Shown here piece by piece: positions 9,662-19,677 of a stretch of 64,000 bases of DNA. This DNA is from Caulobacter sp. 73W. Lineage in GTDB: Bacteria > Pseudomonadota > Alphaproteobacteria > Caulobacterales > Caulobacteraceae. The position numbers and the translations under genes were made by a program. Each line of letters starts with the position of its first letter. The stretch's first letter is position 1. The stretch is from assembly GCF_041021955.1 (NCBI RefSeq), contig NZ_CP158375.1, positions 3,943,163 to 4,007,162 of the forward strand, in the 5' to 3' direction. The notes beneath the pieces were generated by a model. That model saw nothing but the letters and a program-made list of their open reading frames with translations, was not told the DNA's origin and searched no databases.

Positions 9662-10990
9662 ATGCGCCTTTCGCGCTTTTTCCTGCCGGTGCTGAAAGAA
9701 GCCCCGGCCGACGCCCAGATCGTCTCCCACCAGCTCATGCTGCGCGCCGGCATGATCCGCCAGGAGGCGGCCGGCATCTACGCGTGGCTGCCGCTCGGTC
9801 TGAGGGTGCTGCGCAAGGTCGAGCAGATCGTCCGTGAAGAGATGGATCGCGCCGGCGGCGTCGAGCTGCTGATGCCGACCCTGCAACTGGCCGACCTGTG
9901 GCGGGAGTCGGGCCGCTATGACGCCTATGGTCCGGAGATGCTGCGCATCACCGACCGTCACGAGCGCGAGCTGCTGTACGGGCCCACCAACGAGGAAATG
10001 ATCACCGAGATCTTCCGCGCCTATGTGAAGTCGTACAAGGACCTGCCCAAGAGCCTGTACCACATCCAGTGGAAGTTCCGGGACGAGCGCCGCCCGCGCT
10101 TCGGCGTCATGCGCGGCCGCGAATTCCTGATGAAGGACGCCTATTCCTTCGACCTGGACGAGGCGACCGCCCGCGCGGCCTACAACCGCATGTTCGTGGC
10201 CTATCTGAACATCTTTTCGCGCATGGGCCTGAAGGCGGTGCCGATGCGTGCAGACACCGGCCCCATCGGCGGGGATCTTTCCCACGAGTTCATCGTTCTG
10301 GCGGAGACCGGGGAGAGCCAGGTCTTCTGTCACAAGGATCTGGTGGAGATGGGCGCGCCCGGACCCGACGTCGATTTCCAGGGCGACCTGCAGCCGCTGG
10401 TCGACCAGCGTACGGCGCTCTATGCGGCGACCGAAGAGATGCACGACGAGGCGGCGTTCAACGCCGTGCCCGAGGAGCAGCGTCTGTCGGCGCGCGGCAT
10501 CGAGGTCGGCCACATCTTCTATTTCGGTGAGAAATACTCCAAGCCGATGAACGCCAAGGTCACCGGTCCGGACGGCCTGGAGCACTTCGTGCATATGGGT
10601 TCCTACGGCGTCGGCGTCTCGCGCCTGCTGGGCGCGATCATCGAGGCTAGCCACGACGAGGGCGGCATCATCTGGCCGGAATCCGTGGCGCCTTACGACG
10701 TCGCGATCATCAACCTGCGTCCGGGCGACGAAGCCTGCGACGCTGCTTGCGAGAAGGCCTATGCGGCCATCCACGCGGCCGGCAAGAGCGCGCTCTATGA
10801 CGACACCGCCGACCGTCCGGGCGCCAAGTTCGCGACCATGGATCTGATCGGCGTGCCCTGGCAGATGATCGTCGGTCCCAAGGGCGTCGCCGAGGGCCAG
10901 GTCGAGATCAAGAACCGCGCCACCGGCGAGCGCTCCACCGCGCCGCTCGACGCCGTGATCGAAGGCCTTTCCAAGAAGGCGAACGCATGA
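9662..10990 (+). CDS. proS: Prolyl-tRNA synthetase (short alphaproteobacterial type)
   Basis: Class II aminoacyl-tRNA synthetase charging tRNA-Pro. The 442-residue form is the short type without the editing insertion domain. Seen are motif 1 around [18 protein letters not shown], motif 2 with [22 protein letters not shown] near residues 140-160, motif 3 [16 protein letters not shown] near residue 320 and a C-terminal anticodon-binding domain. I chose the ATG giving [15 protein letters not shown]. An in-frame ATG at 9569 would add 31 residues that lie within the terminator hairpin and promoter region. The stop overlaps lolC by four bases. Confidence 0.95.
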   Translation: MRLSRFFLPVLKEAPADAQIVSHQLMLRAGMIRQEAAGIYAWLPLGLRVLRKVEQIVREEMDRAGGVELLMPTLQLADLWRESGRYDAYGPEMLRITDRHERELLYGPTNEEMITEIFRAYVKSYKDLPKSLYHIQWKFRDERRPRFGVMRGREFLMKDAYSFDLDEATARAAYNRMFVAYLNIFSRMGLKAVPMRADTGPIGGDLSHEFIVLAETGESQVFCHKDLVEMGAPGPDVDFQGDLQPLVDQRTALYAATEEMHDEAAFNAVPEEQRLSARGIEVGHIFYFGEKYSKPMNAKVTGPDGLEHFVHMGSYGVGVSRLLGAIIEASHDEGGIIWPESVAPYDVAIINLRPGDEACDAACEKAYAAIHAAGKSALYDDTADRPGAKFATMDLIGVPWQMIVGPKGVAEGQVEIKNRATGERSTAPLDAVIEGLSKKANA

Positions 10991-12282
10991 AGACCGAGGC
11001 GCTCGCTGGCAGCGTCGCGCCTCCCTTCAGCGCCTGGGAGCGCTCGGTCGCGGCCCGTTACCTGCGCGCCAAGCGCAAGAACGGCGGCGTGGCTCTGATC
11101 TCCATCATCAGCTTCGTTGGCATTATGCTGGCGGTGGCGGTGCTGATCATCGTCATGAGCGTGATGAACGGGTTCCGGACGGAGCTGCTGGGCAAGATGC
11201 TCGGCTTCAACGGCCATCTGTTTGTGTCCGGCCAGGTCCTGTCCGATCCGGTACAGACCTTCGCCGCCGTCCAGCGCATTCGCCGCGCCGACGGGGTGGA
11301 GCAGGCCGTGCCCATGATCGAGGCCCAGGCCATGGCCATCGGCCCGGCCCAGATCACCGGCGCCATCGTGCGCGGCATCGCGCCCGCCGACCTGAAGGCG
11401 ACGCCGATCATCGCCGGCAACCTCAAGCAAGGCTCGATGAACGGCTTCGGCCAGGGCGAGTTCGGCGGCGACACCATCCTGATGGGCGACCGTCTGGCCG
11501 AGGGGCTGGGTGTAAAGCCAGGCGATGTGGTCAAGCTGGTCTCGCCTTCCGGGCCCGCCACGGCGTTCGGCACGGCGACCCAGGAAAAGGACTATGTGGT
11601 CGGCGGAGTCTTCTCTGTCGGCATGACCCAGTTCGACGCCGCCTTCATCTACATGCCCGTCGAGCAGGCCCAGCTGTTCTTTGGCCGTGACCAGTCGGTC
11701 GATGTGATCGAGGTGAAGGTGAAGGACCCGGACGACGCGCGCGGCATGCGGCCCGTCGTCAGTCGCGCCGCCGGCCCTGGGGCGTTCGTCACCGACTGGA
11801 CCCAGAAGGACAAGGCCTACTTCGACGCGCTTCAGGTGGAGCGCGCGGCCATGCGCCTGATCCTGATGATGATCGTCGCCATCGCGGCCCTGAACATCAT
11901 TTCCGGCCTCGTCATGCTGGTGAAGAACAAGGGCAAGGATATCGCCATCCTGCGCACCATGGGGGCGGGGCAGGGGGCCATCCTGCGCATCTTCTTCATG
12001 GCTGGCGCCTCGATCGGCGTGCTCGGCACCCTGGCCGGTCTCGCGGCGGGTGTCCTGTTCTGCACCTTCATCGAGCCGATCCAGAAGGTTCTGGAGGCGG
12101 TCACGGGCACCAAGGTGTTCAACGCCGAGATCTATTTCCTCAGCCACATCCCAGCGAGGATCGAGTGGAGCGAGGTGGGCATCGTCACCCTGTTCGCGGT
12201 GATCGTGTCGTTCCTCGTCACCCTGCCGCCGGCCTGGCGGGCCTCTCACCTCGATCCGGTGGAGGCGCTCCGCTATGAGTAA
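10987..12282 (+). CDS. lolC: Lipoprotein-releasing ABC transporter permease (LolC/LolE family)
   Basis: Inner-membrane permease that extracts outer-membrane lipoproteins and hands them to LolA. The 431-residue protein has one N-terminal helix (about residues 33-58), a large periplasmic domain, and a C-terminal FtsX-type domain with three helices. It ends in the typical [13 protein letters not shown]. Only one permease gene accompanies lolD here, so the transporter may be a homodimeric, LolF-like form instead of a LolC-LolE heterodimer. The start overlaps the proS stop (ATGA), and lolD starts 8 bases before its end. Confidence 0.93.
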   Translation: MKTEALAGSVAPPFSAWERSVAARYLRAKRKNGGVALISIISFVGIMLAVAVLIIVMSVMNGFRTELLGKMLGFNGHLFVSGQVLSDPVQTFAAVQRIRRADGVEQAVPMIEAQAMAIGPAQITGAIVRGIAPADLKATPIIAGNLKQGSMNGFGQGEFGGDTILMGDRLAEGLGVKPGDVVKLVSPSGPATAFGTATQEKDYVVGGVFSVGMTQFDAAFIYMPVEQAQLFFGRDQSVDVIEVKVKDPDDARGMRPVVSRAAGPGAFVTDWTQKDKAYFDALQVERAAMRLILMMIVAIAALNIISGLVMLVKNKGKDIAILRTMGAGQGAILRIFFMAGASIGVLGTLAGLAAGVLFCTFIEPIQKVLEAVTGTKVFNAEIYFLSHIPARIEWSEVGIVTLFAVIVSFLVTLPPAWRASHLDPVEALRYE

Positions 12283-12964
12283 GCTGATCCTCCACCTGAA
12301 GGGCGTCGAGCGCGTCTATGTGACCGAGGCCGGCAAGCTGCCAGTGCTCAAGGGCGTGGACGTGGACGTCAACGCTGGCGAGATCGTTGGCCTGATCGGA
12401 CCGTCGGGTTCGGGCAAGTCGTCCCTGCTACACGCCGCTGGTCTTCTAGAGCATCCGGACGCGGGCGAGGTCGTGGTGGATGGCCGCGACTGCTCCAACA
12501 TGAACGAGCGCCAGCGCACCCGTGTGCGCCTGTCGACCATCGGCTTCGTCTATCAGTTTCACCATCTGCTGCCTGAGTTCTCCGCCCTGGAGAACGTCGC
12601 GCTGCCCCTGCTGATCGCCGGCAAGTCCAAGCGCGAGGCGGAGGACCGGGCCTTGGAACTGCTGACCCAGCTGGGTCTGGAAAGCCGCGTGAAGCACCAG
12701 CCGGCGCAGCTGTCGGGAGGGGAGCAGCAACGCGTCGCCATAGCCCGCGCGCTGGCCAACCGGCCGCGCCTGCTGCTGGCGGACGAGCCGACCGGCAACC
12801 TGGATCCAGCAACCTCGACGTCCGTGTTCCAGTCGCTCTATGACCTGGCGCGCAACGAGGGCGTGGCCTGCTTGATCGCCACCCACAACATGGAGTTGGC
12901 GAAGTTCATGGATCGGGTGTTCGCCCTGAAGGACGGACACCTGGAAGCGCGCAGCGACCTCTGA
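12275..12964 (+). CDS. lolD: Lipoprotein-releasing ABC transporter ATP-binding protein
   Basis: ATPase driving lipoprotein release by the Lol transporter. The 229 residues show Walker [12 protein letters not shown] near residue 42, signature [15 protein letters not shown] near residue 146, Walker [13 protein letters not shown] near residue 168 and the H-loop THNMEL near residue 207. It overlaps the end of lolC by 8 bases, indicating tight co-translation. An RNase HI-like gene begins 2 bases after its stop. Confidence 0.96.
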   Translation: MSKLILHLKGVERVYVTEAGKLPVLKGVDVDVNAGEIVGLIGPSGSGKSSLLHAAGLLEHPDAGEVVVDGRDCSNMNERQRTRVRLSTIGFVYQFHHLLPEFSALENVALPLLIAGKSKREAEDRALELLTQLGLESRVKHQPAQLSGGEQQRVAIARALANRPRLLLADEPTGNLDPATSTSVFQSLYDLARNEGVACLIATHNMELAKFMDRVFALKDGHLEARSDL

Positions 12965-12966
12965 CC

Positions 12967-13440
12967 GTGGCGGTCAGTCTCTGGACCGCCGGCAGCGTCT
13001 CCGGTCCGCCGGGCTATGGCGGCTGGTCCTGGGTTTCGGCTCAGGACAGCGTCGCCAGCGGCATGGCGGGCGGAGAGCGCCGCACCACCTTGCGCCGCAT
13101 GCAACTTGTCGGCCTGATCGAGGCGGTGAAGGCTGCCCCCGTTGGCGTGAAGCTGGTCATCCATTGTGACGAGGTGGCGGTCGCGCAGATCGCCCTAACC
13201 CGCCTGGCCGGCAAGCCAGTCGAGGTGGAGGAGGCGGATCTGTGGACCCAGATCGACGCCCTGGTGGCGCCCCGTCGCGAGGCGCTGGAGTTTCGGCGGA
13301 TGGCGATCCCCGGCGCGACACACACCTTCGTGGCGGCCTGGGCTGATCAGGCGCGGGACAAGACCAAGGCGACCGGTCCGTTCCGGACCGCGATCCCCAA
13401 GCCCAACCTGTCGAAGTTTCCCGGCCTGCCGACCGCCTAG
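12967..13440 (+). CDS. RNase HI-like protein lacking catalytic residues
   Basis: 157 residues from a GTG start. The whole length aligns by eye with RNase HI: SLWTAGSVSGPPGYGGW for FTDGSCLGNPGPGGY, RRMQLVGLIEAVKA for NRMELMAAIVALEA, VIHCDEVAV for LSTDSQYV, ADLWTQIDAL for VDLWQRLDAA and AADQAR-like WADQAR for CDELAR. Of the four catalytic acids, the first Asp is Ala8 and the Glu is Gln46, while Asp68 and Asp127 remain. Cleavage activity is therefore unlikely, though nucleic-acid binding could persist. It follows lolD by 2 bases and precedes the sidA promoter. The true role is unknown. Confidence 0.72.
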   Translation: MAVSLWTAGSVSGPPGYGGWSWVSAQDSVASGMAGGERRTTLRRMQLVGLIEAVKAAPVGVKLVIHCDEVAVAQIALTRLAGKPVEVEEADLWTQIDALVAPRREALEFRRMAIPGATHTFVAAWADQARDKTKATGPFRTAIPKPNLSKFPGLPTA

Positions 13441-13474
13441 CAGCGTAGCGCGAAACAGAACGAGAACTTCGTCG

Positions 13475-13503
13475 TTGACGTGAACAAAATTGGAACATAG
13501 AAC
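13475..13503 (+). promoter_or_regulatory. sidA promoter with LexA (SOS) box
   Basis: A -35 element TTGACG (13475-13480) and a -10 TAGAAC (13498-13503) are 17 bp apart. Read in the Caulobacter convention, this is TTGACGT-N14-CATAGAAC. Between them lies GAAC (13482-13485)-N7-GAAC (13493-13496), the complement of the alphaproteobacterial LexA motif GTTC-N7-GTTC. A repressor bound here would block RNA polymerase, so the downstream small gene should be DNA-damage inducible. Confidence 0.82.
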
Positions 13504-13527
13504 AAACGGGCAACCAAGGAGGCTTTT

Positions 13528-13620
13528 ATGGCTCTTCGTCTCGCTCGTGAATCGCTGGCCCTTGCATCCGTCGCCGGCTTCGTCTGGATGATGTGTTCGA
13601 TGGCGTTTCTGGTGGCCTGA
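13528..13620 (+). CDS. sidA: SidA-like SOS-induced cell-division inhibitor peptide
   Basis: A 30-codon gene with a strong ribosome site AAGGAGG six bases before its ATG. The peptide starts [18 protein letters not shown] and is a single hydrophobic helix with a short basic N-terminus, so it should sit in the inner membrane. Caulobacter SidA is a 29-residue inner-membrane peptide that interacts with FtsW and blocks constriction during the SOS response, and is encoded next to dnaE. The size, topology, position upstream of dnaE and LexA box in the promoter all agree. Identity is inferred from these, not from an alignment. Confidence 0.82.
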   Translation: MALRLARESLALASVAGFVWMMCSMAFLVA

Positions 13621-13649
13621 GTCGGGGCCGCTCAGCGGGAGATGAACTG

Positions 13650-16600
13650 ATGGCGGATGGCGCGGCTGAAGGTTTCGTCCATCTGCGCGTCCGCTCCGCC
13701 TATTCGCTGCTGGAAGGGGCTATCAAGGCCGACGCCATCGGCAAGCTCGCCGCCGAACAGGATATGCCCGCCGCGGGCCTGGCCGACCGGGCCAATCTGT
13801 TCGGGGCCCTGGAGTTCTCCGTCACGACCAAGGATACGGGTGTTCAACCGATCATCGGTTGCGCTCTGCCGGTCACAGGCATCGGCGATCGCCAACCCGA
13901 ACGTTGGGCGCGGACGCCGACCATCGTGCTGCTGGCCCAGAACGAGGCCGGCTACCTCAATCTCTCCGAGCTTTCCTCCGCAGCCTATCTGAACGGCGAC
14001 GGCATGTCCGAGCCCTCGGTGCCCTGGAGCCTGGTGGCCGAGCATCATGAAGGGCTGTTGCTGCTGTCCGGCGGGCCGGACGGGCCTGTCGATCCGCTGT
14101 TCGCCGCTGGCAAGACCGCCGAGGCCAATGTCGCCCTGACCGAGATGGCCAAGGTGTTCGGCGATCGCTTCTATGTGGAGCTCCAGCGCCACGGAAAGCA
14201 TGAAGAGGCCCTGGCTGAGCCCGGCCTGGTGGCGTTCGCCTACGAGCACGACGTCCCGCTGGTGGCCACCAACGACGTCTATTACGGCCAACCGTCCCTG
14301 AGCGAGGCGCATGACGCCCTGCTGTGCATCGCCGACGGCGCCTTCGTGGGGCAGGACGAACGCCGCCGGGTGACGGGCGAGCACTGGTTCAAGTCGGCCG
14401 CCGACATGCGCCGGCTGTTCTCCGACCTGCCGGAGGCCTGCGACAACACCCTCGACATCGCCAAGCGCTGCGCCTTCATGGTCAAGAAGCGCGATCCGAT
14501 CCTGCCCCGGTTCGACACCGGCGCCGGGCGCAGCGAGCCGGAGGAGCTGGCGCACCAAGCGCGTGAGGGCCTGAAGAAGCGTCTGGCGGCCCTGGAAAGC
14601 CTGGCCGTGCCCGAGGAGGAATACTGGGCCCGCCTAGAGCGGGAGGTCGGGATCATCCAGAAGATGGGGTTCCCGGGCTACTTCCTGATCGTGTCGGACT
14701 TCATCAAGTGGGCGAAGTCCCAGGGCATTCCTGTGGGACCGGGCCGGGGTTCAGGCGCGGGCTCTCTGGTCGCCTGGGCCCTGACTATCACCGACCTCGA
14801 TCCGCTCCGGTTCGGCCTGCTGTTCGAGCGCTTCCTCAATCCGGAGCGGGTGTCCATGCCCGACTTCGATATCGACTTCTGCCAGGAGCGCCGCGAAGAG
14901 GTGATCTCCTACGTGCAGGGCAAGTACGGCCGCGACCGCGTGGCCCAGATCATCACCTTCGGCTCCCTGCAGGCGCGGGCCGTGCTGCGCGACGTGGGCC
15001 GGGTGATGCAACTGCCGCTAGGCCTGGTCGACCGTCTTTGCAAGATGGTGCCGGCTAACCCGGCCAACCCGGTGACTCTGGCCAAGGCGATCGAGATCGA
15101 GCCGCGTCTGCAGGAAGCCAAGCGCGACGACCCCGCGGTGTCCGGCTGCCTGGATGTGGCGTTGCTGTTGGAAGGCTTGTTCCGCAACGCCTCGACCCAC
15201 GCCGCTGGCGTGGTGATCGGGGACCGGCCCCTGACCGAACTGACGCCGCTCTACAAGGATCCGCGCTCGGAACTGCCAGCCACTCAGTTCAACATGAAGT
15301 GGGTCGAGAGCGCCGGTCTGGTGAAGTTCGACTTCCTGGGCCTGAAGACGCTCACCGTGCTGGACCGGGCGGTCAAGCACATGGCCAAGCGCGGCGCGCT
15401 GGTGGACCTGTCGGCCCTGCCGTTCGATGACGGGCCGTCCTATGAGCTGATGAGCTCTGGCCAGACGGTCGGCGTGTTCCAGCTCGAAAGCCAGGGCATG
15501 CGCGACACCCTGCGCAAGATGCGTCCGGGCACGCTGGAAGAGGTCACGGCGCTTATCTCGCTCTATCGCCCGGGTCCGATGGACAACATCGACACCTTCG
15601 TCGACTGCAAGTTCGGCCGCAAACCGGTCGACACCCTGCATCCGACGCTCGAGCCCGTGCTGCGCGAGACCTATGGCGTCATCGTCTACCAGGAACAGGT
15701 GATGCAGATCGCCCAGATCCTGGCGGGCTACAGCCTTGGCGAAGCCGACCTGCTGCGCCGTGCCATGGGTAAGAAGAAGAAGGAGGAGATGGACCTCCAG
15801 AAAGCGCGCTTCGTCAAAGGCGCGTCCGAGAAGGGGGTGCCCGAGGCGCAGTCGGACAGCATCTTCGAACTGGTGGCCAAGTTCGCGGGCTACGGCTTCA
15901 ACAAGTCGCACGCCGCCGCCTACGCCCTGATTTCGTACCATACGGCCTGGCTCAAGGCGAACGCGCCGGTGGAATTCTACGCGGGCTCGATGAGCCTCGA
16001 TATCTCCAACACCGACAAGCTGGCGGTCTTCTATCAGGACGCCCGCAAGTTCGGGGTGAAGGTGCGGCCGCCCTGCGTGAACCGCTCGGGCGCCGACTTC
16101 GAGGTGGAGAACGGCGAGGTGCTCTACGCGCTGGGGGCGGTGCGCAATGTCGGCCTGACCGCCATGGAGCATCTGGTCGCCGTCCGCGACGAGGGCGGGC
16201 CGTTCCGCGACATCTTCGATTTCGTCGAGCGGGTCGATCCCAAGCAGGTCAACCGGCGCGCCCTGGAGAACCTGGCGCGGGCAGGGGCCTTCGACGCCAT
16301 CCACCCCAACCGCGCCCAGATCATGGCCATGGCCGACAAGTTGGCCGCCTATGGCCAGAGCGTCGCCGCCGACCGCGTGTCCGACCAGCTCAGCCTGCTG
16401 GGCGGCGACAATGTCGCCTCTGCCCGCCCGCCCATGCCGCGGACGGAGGCCTGGAACCAGGTCCAGCTGCTGGACGAGGAACTGGCGGCGGTCGGCTTCT
16501 ACCTGACCGGCCACCCGCTGGACGACATGGTCGACGCCCTGCGCCGCAAGCGCACGACCCTGCTGGCCGAGGCCATCGTTCGCGCCGAGGCCGGGGCCGA

Positions 16601-17086
16601 AGCCTTCAAGATGGCCGGGGTCATCCGTCGCCGTCAGGAGCGTGTTCAGCAGAGCGGCGACCGCTTCGCCTTCGTCTCCCTGTCTGATCCCACGGGCGAG
16701 TACGAAGTGCTGTTCCCCCCGAGCAGCTTCGTCGCTGCCGCGATGTGCTGGAGCCCGGCAAGGCCGTGGTCATCAAGGTGCGCGCCAAGGGGCGGGACGG
16801 GGAGGTGCGCTTCTTCGGCGACGACGCGGAGCCTATCGAAAAGGCGATCGAGGGGGCGGTTGCGTCCCTGCGCGTCCACGTCTCGACCGGTTCGGTGGAG
16901 ATTGAGGCGCTGCGCAAGCGGCTCGAGGCGGGCCAGGGGCAGAAGGGCGGGGAGATCGTGCTAATCGGCGGACTGGCCGGTGGCCGGGAAGTCGAGCTGA
17001 AGCTGCCCGGTCGATACAATCTTGATGCGCCCCTGCGCGGCGCCCTGAAGACCGCGCCCGGCGTGCTCTATCTGGAGGAAGCGTGA
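13650..17086 (+). CDS. dnaE: DNA polymerase III alpha subunit, disrupted by one-base deletion
   Basis: Replicative polymerase. With one base restored, it is 1145 residues, the normal DnaE1 length. The N-terminal PHP domain starts [15 protein letters not shown]. The polymerase core has [14 protein letters not shown] near residue 365 and the catalytic MPDFDIDFC near residue 405. [13 protein letters not shown] lies near residue 750, and an OB-fold region follows. The reading frame breaks near 16739 inside the OB fold: the sequence encodes FVAA, then must move back one frame to continue as [13 protein letters not shown] and end at 17086. Uncorrected, the frame runs on to 16964 with an unrelated tail. 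dnaE is essential, so a missing C is probably a sequence error. The ATG at 13650 was preferred over an upstream in-frame ATG at 13593 that overlaps sidA. Confidence 0.93.
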
Positions 17087-17448
17087 CCATGAGCGGAATG
17101 CAGACCTTTGAAGGCGGCTGCCAGTGCGGCGCGGTCCGCTATAAGGCCACGGCCAGCCTGGACGAGGTGATCGAGTGCAACTGCTCGCGCTGCGGCAAGC
17201 TGGGCACGATCTTGACCTTCACCACGCCGGATAATTTCGAGCTGCTGAAGGGCGACGACGCCCAGACGACCTACACCTTCAACAGTAAGACTATTGACCA
17301 CCTGTTCTGCGCCACCTGCGGGGTCGAGTCCTTCGCCCGCGGCCGTACGTCGGACGGCAAGTCCATGATCGCGCTGAATGTCCGCTGTTTCGACGGCGTC
17401 GAGGCCAAGGACCTGACCCCGACCCTGGTGGACGGCAAGAGCGTCTGA
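17083..17448 (+). CDS. GFA/CENP-V family zinc-binding protein
   Basis: A 121-residue protein with the conserved cysteines of the glutathione-dependent formaldehyde-activating (Gfa) fold: [10 protein letters not shown] near residue 12, [11 protein letters not shown] near residue 32 and [10 protein letters not shown] near residue 75. These bind zinc. The substrate cannot be read from the sequence, and most family members are uncharacterised. The GTG at 17083 overlaps the dnaE stop (GTGA) and sits 5 bases after a GGAGGA ribosome site. An ATG at 17089 is an alternative start. Confidence 0.85.
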   Translation: MTMSGMQTFEGGCQCGAVRYKATASLDEVIECNCSRCGKLGTILTFTTPDNFELLKGDDAQTTYTFNSKTIDHLFCATCGVESFARGRTSDGKSMIALNVRCFDGVEAKDLTPTLVDGKSV

Positions 17449-17536
17449 CCCATGGAGCCGGTCGGCACGGGCCGGCCGGGAATGGCGGCGGTCGGAGGAT
17501 ATGCGGCCGCGCTTCATCCGGTTTGCGCGGCGGCGC

Positions 17537-17565
17537 TTGCTTTTAACGCCGTTTGCGCCTATCTC
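17537..17565 (+). promoter_or_regulatory. Candidate promoter of rpsB
   Basis: TTGCTT (17537-17542), a 17-bp spacer and TATCTC (17560-17565) lie in the 246-bp gap before rpsB. In the Caulobacter format, it reads TTGCTTT-N14-CCTATCTC. The resulting leader would be about 120 nt and includes a small imperfect hairpin around 17657-17682 (GGTTTGCCT/AGGCGCAACC), which could be a site of autoregulation by S2. The rest of the gap shows no gene. Confidence 0.5.
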
Positions 17566-17694
17566 GCGCGCCATCACACACGCAGGCGTTCGGCATGAGC
17601 GGGTAAATCCCCGTCCGTACCGTTCCGGTCCCAAATCGAATTCGTCGGTTCGGGGTTTGCCTGCGGAGGCGCAACCGGAAGAAGGAATTATCTT

Positions 17695-18528
17695 ATGGCG
17701 CTTCCCGAATTCTCCATGCGTTCGCTGCTCGAAGCAGGCGCGCACTTCGGTCACCAGACCCACCGCTGGAACCCGAAGATGGACCGCTACATCTTCGGTT
17801 CGCGTTCGAACATCCACATCATCGACCTGTCGCAGTCGATCCCGCTGCTTCACCAGGCCCTGGTGAAGGTGCGTGAAGTCGCCGCTTCGGGCGGCCGCGT
17901 GCTGTTCGTCGGCACCAAGCGCCAGGCTTCCGATCCGGTCGCCGCCGCCGCCAAGCGCTGCGCTCAGTACTACGTGAACCACCGCTGGCTCGGCGGCACC
18001 CTGACCAACTGGCGCACCGTCTCGGGCTCGATCGCTCGTCTGCGTGAGCTGGAAGGCCTGATGGAAACCCCGGGCAGCCGCTCCAAGAAGGAACTGCTGC
18101 AGCTGACGCGCGAGCGCGACAAGCTGGAGCTGTCGCTGGGCGGCATCAAGGACATGGGCGGCATTCCGGACATCATGTTCGTGATCGACACCAACAAGGA
18201 AGCGATCGCGATCCTGGAAGCCCGCAAGCTGAACATCCCGGTTGTGGCCATCCTGGACACCAACTGCGATCCGGACGGCATCACGTACCCGATCCCGGGT
18301 AACGACGACGCCGCTCGCGCTCTGCAGCTGTACTGCGACCTGATCGCCGACGCCGTCCTGGACGGCCTGGCCGCCGGCCAAGCCGCTTCGGGCGTCGACC
18401 TGGGCGCTTCGGTTGCTCCCGTCGAGCCGGCCCTCGCACGCGAACTGACCCCGGAAGCTCCGGCCGCCGCTCAAGAAGCGACCGCCGAAGCTAACGAAGC
18501 CGTCGCTGAAGAGCCGGCCGCCAGCTAA
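17695..18528 (+). CDS. rpsB: 30S ribosomal protein S2
   Basis: Small-subunit ribosomal protein, 277 residues. Signatures include [23 protein letters not shown] at the N-terminus, [11 protein letters not shown] near residue 96 and [31 protein letters not shown] near residue 165. The C-terminal 45 residues are rich in Ala, Glu and Pro, an extension common in alphaproteobacterial S2. tsf follows after 99 bp containing a terminator-like hairpin, as expected for the conserved rpsB-tsf pair. Confidence 0.98.
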   Translation: MALPEFSMRSLLEAGAHFGHQTHRWNPKMDRYIFGSRSNIHIIDLSQSIPLLHQALVKVREVAASGGRVLFVGTKRQASDPVAAAAKRCAQYYVNHRWLGGTLTNWRTVSGSIARLRELEGLMETPGSRSKKELLQLTRERDKLELSLGGIKDMGGIPDIMFVIDTNKEAIAILEARKLNIPVVAILDTNCDPDGITYPIPGNDDAARALQLYCDLIADAVLDGLAAGQAASGVDLGASVAPVEPALARELTPEAPAAAQEATAEANEAVAEEPAAS

Positions 18529-18574
18529 GCGTTTCGGCCGCTCCGAAATGGGGCGGCCGTCCGAAATCTGACAT

Positions 18575-18610
18575 GCGACCGGGCTAGACCAGCCCGGTCG
18601 CCAACTTTTT
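18575..18610 (+). terminator. Attenuator-like hairpin between rpsB and tsf
   Basis: A perfect 11-bp stem GCGACCGGGCT (18575-18585), loop AGACC and AGCCCGGTCGC (18591-18601) is followed by CAACTTTTT. It lies 18 bp before the tsf start. The structure should cause partial termination, lowering tsf relative to rpsB, or serve as a 3'-end stabiliser for rpsB mRNA. A second GC-rich hairpin lies upstream around 18536-18561. Confidence 0.75.
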
Positions 18611-18627
18611 GAATCTGGAGATTTCTC

Positions 18628-19569
18628 ATGGCTGAGATCACCGCCGCGCTCGTCAAGGAGCTGCGCGAAAAGTCCGGCGTCGGCATGATGGACTGCAAGA
18701 AGGCGCTCGCCGAAAACAACGGCGACATCGACGCATCCATCGACTGGCTGCGCGCCAAGGGCCTGTCCAAGGCCGCCAAGAAGGCTGACCGCGCCGCCGC
18801 CGAAGGCCTCGTGGCCGTCGCCGTCGTCGAAAACGGCGCTGGCGAAACCGCGACCGCCGTCGAAGTGAACGCCGAGACCGACTTCGTCGCCCGTAACGAC
18901 CTGTTCCAGACCGCCGCCCGCCAGATCGCGCAAGCCGCGCTCGGCACCGACGGTTCGATCGAAGCCATCACTAGCGCCAAGCTGGCGGGCGGCGAAACCG
19001 CTCAGGAGCACCTGACCAACCTGATCGCCACGATCGGCGAGAACATGATGGTCCGCCGCGCCGCGCGCTTCACGGTCGATAACGGCGTCGTCGCTTCGTA
19101 CATCCACAACGCCACCGCGCCGGACCTCGGCCGTATCGGCGTTCTGGTCGCGCTGGACTCGACCGCTTCGGACAAGGCCGCCCTGCGCGACTTGGGCCGC
19201 AAGATCGCCATGCACGTGGCCGCGACCGCTCCGCTGTCGCTGCAGCCGGAAGATCTGGACCCGGCCGCGATCGAGCGTGAAAAGGCCGTGTTCACCGAGC
19301 AGGCTCTGGAATCGGGCAAGCCGGCGTCCGTCGTCGAAAAGATGATCGAAGGCCGTATCCGCAAGTTCCTGGAAGAAGTCGTGCTCGTGAAGCAGGCCTT
19401 CGTCATGAACCCGGACCAGACGATCGAGCAACTGCTGGCGGAAGCCGGCAAGACCCTCGGCGCCCCGGTTTCGATCAAGGCTTTCACCCGTCTCGCCCTG
19501 GGCGAAGGCGTGGAGAAGAAGACCGAGGACTTCGCCGCGGAAGTGGCGGCCGTTTCCGGTCAGGGCTAA
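18628..19569 (+). CDS. tsf: Translation elongation factor Ts
   Basis: Guanine-nucleotide exchange factor for EF-Tu. The 313-residue protein has the N-terminal UBA-like domain ([21 protein letters not shown]), the diagnostic TDFVARN near residue 85 that contacts EF-Tu, and the C-terminal dimerisation region. A GGAG ribosome site precedes the ATG. A strong hairpin follows its stop. Confidence 0.98.
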   Translation: MAEITAALVKELREKSGVGMMDCKKALAENNGDIDASIDWLRAKGLSKAAKKADRAAAEGLVAVAVVENGAGETATAVEVNAETDFVARNDLFQTAARQIAQAALGTDGSIEAITSAKLAGGETAQEHLTNLIATIGENMMVRRAARFTVDNGVVASYIHNATAPDLGRIGVLVALDSTASDKAALRDLGRKIAMHVAATAPLSLQPEDLDPAAIEREKAVFTEQALESGKPASVVEKMIEGRIRKFLEEVVLVKQAFVMNPDQTIEQLLAEAGKTLGAPVSIKAFTRLALGEGVEKKTEDFAAEVAAVSGQG

Positions 19570-19596
19570 GCCCTAATCAGTTAGAGTACCCTTTGA

Positions 19597-19632
19597 GGGC
19601 GCGGCGCGTTCGACGCGCGCCGCGCCCTTGTC
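19597..19632 (+). terminator. GC-rich terminator after tsf
   Basis: GGGCGCGGCGCG (19597-19608), a 7-base loop and CGCGCCGCGCCC (19616-19627) make a perfect 12-bp stem followed by TTGTCTATG. The T-run is short, so read-through into pyrH is possible. Confidence 0.6.
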
Positions 19633-19677
19633 TATGTTGCGTCCCAAGCAGCGTTCCGAGTCGACGAGAGCCCGTCC

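Noticed and set aside
16735..16750. Programmed ribosomal frameshift in dnaE
   Set aside because: There is no slippery heptamer or downstream structure typical of programmed shifts, and other unrelated genes show similar one-base breaks.
17457..17700. Protein-coding frame in the rpsB leader (about 17501-17866)
   Set aside because: It overlaps rpsB out of frame, is Arg-rich without pattern, and spans the likely promoter and leader.
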